A DNA stretch of 8,177 nt. Origin: Methylomonas sp. GTDB lineage: Bacteria > Pseudomonadota > Gammaproteobacteria > Methylococcales > Methylomonadaceae. Made by a program: the position numbers and the translations under genes. Below the pieces are notes generated by a model that worked only from the letters and a program-made list of their open reading frames with translations, did not search any database and was not told the DNA's origin. The stretch spans positions 1-8,177 of the forward strand of contig JALSLS010000401.1 of NCBI GenBank assembly GCA_026988195.1, in the 5' to 3' direction. Below, one piece after another: positions 7,202-8,177 of the stretch; the first letter of the stretch is position 1, and each line of letters begins with the position of its first letter.

Positions 7202-7228
7202 AAGATTATTCGCATTAGGAATAATTTT
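7202..7228. terminator. Weak AT-rich hairpin, possible bidirectional terminator
   Basis: ATTATTC (7205-7211) pairs with GAATAAT (7219-7225) around a 7-nt loop. Outer pairs, one of them G-T, extend the stem to 10 bp (7202-7211 with 7219-7228), and Ts follow on both strands. It lies between convergent genes, 14 bp beyond the asparaginase-family stop at 7242-7244. The stem is almost entirely A-T, so termination strength is doubtful. Confidence 0.3.
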
Positions 7229-7241
7229 AAATTAAAACGAA

Positions 7242-8177
7242 TCAGTCTACCTGCTCAAAGGCAATGTTATTGTTCAAAAACTGCTTAATTAAATCAGAAT
7301 CTGTAAAATTTCCATAAGCTAGTAATAACTTTACATAAGCCGTTTCTAAAGACATATTCCAAATCATTTTGGCACCATGACTCAGTAAAGATCGAGTACT
7401 ATCGTATGCATCCACAGTATTAATGGCGGGCGCCATATAAAAAGGGATACCGTTTTGCTTACACTGCTGAATAAAGCAAGACAAGGAATAGTTTTCACCC
7501 CAATTAACAGTAGAGCAAGCCGTTCCTGAGTGATACAAATCATGCAGGATAATATCTATGCCCTCTAATTGAAAAGATGAATAATCAAGTCCAGGATAGG
7601 GTTTGATTAGCAGTATTTTTTTAGAAAATACAGGAGTTAGGTCGGTCGCTATACAAGCTTGTGAACATAGTGAGTGCAGTTGCTGAAAGCTATTATTGCT
7701 AAACTGTAAGTAAGCCTTGGATTGTACACTGATAAAATCCCCACTCAACTGTAGACAAGAGGCTAGTCGTGTTCCTAAGTGAACTAAAATATCAGAACCA
7801 GGGTTTTGATAAGGAACAAAAACGCCCGCCTGTTTGCGTTGTTTTATAAATTCAACTGCACAATTAAAATTTGTTAAACCATTGGAAAGTGGGTTATCTA
7901 ACGGATAATTGCTGGAGACGAATAAAATAGGGGTTTTAATTGAGTTAAAATAGACTCCCAATGCTGCAGCAGAAAAAGCTAAAGTATCAGTGCCGTGGGT
8001 AATGATAATGCCATCATATTGAGATATATCTTCAGCCTCGATGGCTAGTATCAGTTTCTCCCAAACGGGGGGAGCAAGGTTTTCACTTAATAATTGAACA
8101 GCTTGTAGCCTTTTAAACTGAAGATTATTATCAGAATAGGCGTGGTTATACAGATCAAGTAGTTTATAGCCCTGTTG
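7242..8177 (-). CDS. Divergent asparaginase/glutaminase-family protein, partial (5' end outside window)
   Basis: The reading frame is open from the right edge to a TGA at 7242-7244, giving 311 residues. The N-terminus, including the expected GGTI-type motif with the first catalytic threonine, lies outside the window. The strongest family mark is YDGIIITHGTDTLAFSAAAL (visible residues 54-73), whose THGTDT contains the second threonine and the aspartate of L-asparaginases. The next block, PILFVSSNYPLDNPLSNG, aligns with the PVIVTGSQIPLAELRSDG region of E. coli AnsA. The C-terminal lobe includes KPYPGLDY, DIILHDLYHSGTACS and MAPAINTVDAYDSTRSLLSHG. The region that carries the catalytic lysine in AnsA (GNRTTKAHA) reads GTRLASCLQ here, so that lysine appears to be replaced by Ser140. 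I see no signal peptide because the start is missing. A methionine call near 7961 would be an internal TTG, since the conserved THGTDT lies upstream of it. The fold is confident; substrate and activity are not. Confidence 0.8.
   Translation of the reverse strand, partial: QQGYKLLDLYNHAYSDNNLQFKRLQAVQLLSENLAPPVWEKLILAIEAEDISQYDGIIITHGTDTLAFSAAALGVYFNSIKTPILFVSSNYPLDNPLSNGLTNFNCAVEFIKQRKQAGVFVPYQNPGSDILVHLGTRLASCLQLSGDFISVQSKAYLQFSNNSFQQLHSLCSQACIATDLTPVFSKKILLIKPYPGLDYSSFQLEGIDIILHDLYHSGTACSTVNWGENYSLSCFIQQCKQNGIPFYMAPAINTVDAYDSTRSLLSHGAKMIWNMSLETAYVKLLLAYGNFTDSDLIKQFLNNNIAFEQVD

Noticed and set aside
1..8177. A wholly new system such as defence island, CRISPR, prophage or secondary-metabolite cluster
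   Set aside because: No spaced direct repeats, phage genes, nucleases or toxin-antitoxin pairs are visible. All genes fall in recognised families, and the novelty is confined to context and the repeat insertions.

Overview
This is an AT-rich bacterial window, roughly 40 % G+C by eye. It carries part of a late cobalamin (vitamin B12) biosynthesis locus, a large membrane-bound cyclic-di-GMP enzyme and a divergent asparaginase-family gene. The protein families, the REP-type repeat beginning TGTAGGAGCG and the MASE1-CHASE-GAF-PAS-GGDEF-EAL protein suggest an aquatic gammaproteobacterium. A methanotroph of the Methylococcales is plausible, but I cannot prove it from this sequence.

Layout. Positions 1-1537 hold two minus-strand genes transcribed leftwards. 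First is cbiB (adenosylcobinamide-phosphate synthase). It overlaps by 8 bp a TTG-started L-threonine-O-3-phosphate decarboxylase (cobD, also called cobC), whose 3' end lies outside the window. A 336-bp divergent intergenic region (1538-1873) contains a REP-type inverted repeat with 26-bp arms and no cobalamin riboswitch that I can recognise. Positions 1874-3337 hold cobQ/cbiP (cobyric acid synthase) on the plus strand. Its stop codon overlaps by one base (TAATG) the start of a 1260-residue GGDEF-EAL protein (3337-7119). Between that gene and the convergent minus-strand asparaginase-family gene (7242 to beyond 8177) lie a 103-bp palindromic MITE and an AT-rich hairpin.

How the genes fit together. 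CobQ amidates adenosylcobyrinic acid a,c-diamide to adenosylcobyric acid. The decarboxylase makes (R)-1-amino-2-propanol O-2-phosphate, and CbiB joins this to cobyric acid, giving adenosylcobinamide phosphate. Three consecutive late steps are therefore split over two divergent transcription units. The c-di-GMP gene sits in the cobQ unit with a coupled start but has no known biochemical link to B12.

The most informative observation is the MITE at 7082-7184. It is flanked by a near-perfect 8-bp target duplication and has rewritten the C-terminus of the GGDEF-EAL protein. The pre-insertion reading frame and its original stop codon can still be read downstream. I found no CRISPR array, no tRNA or rRNA and no clear defence or other wholly undescribed system.
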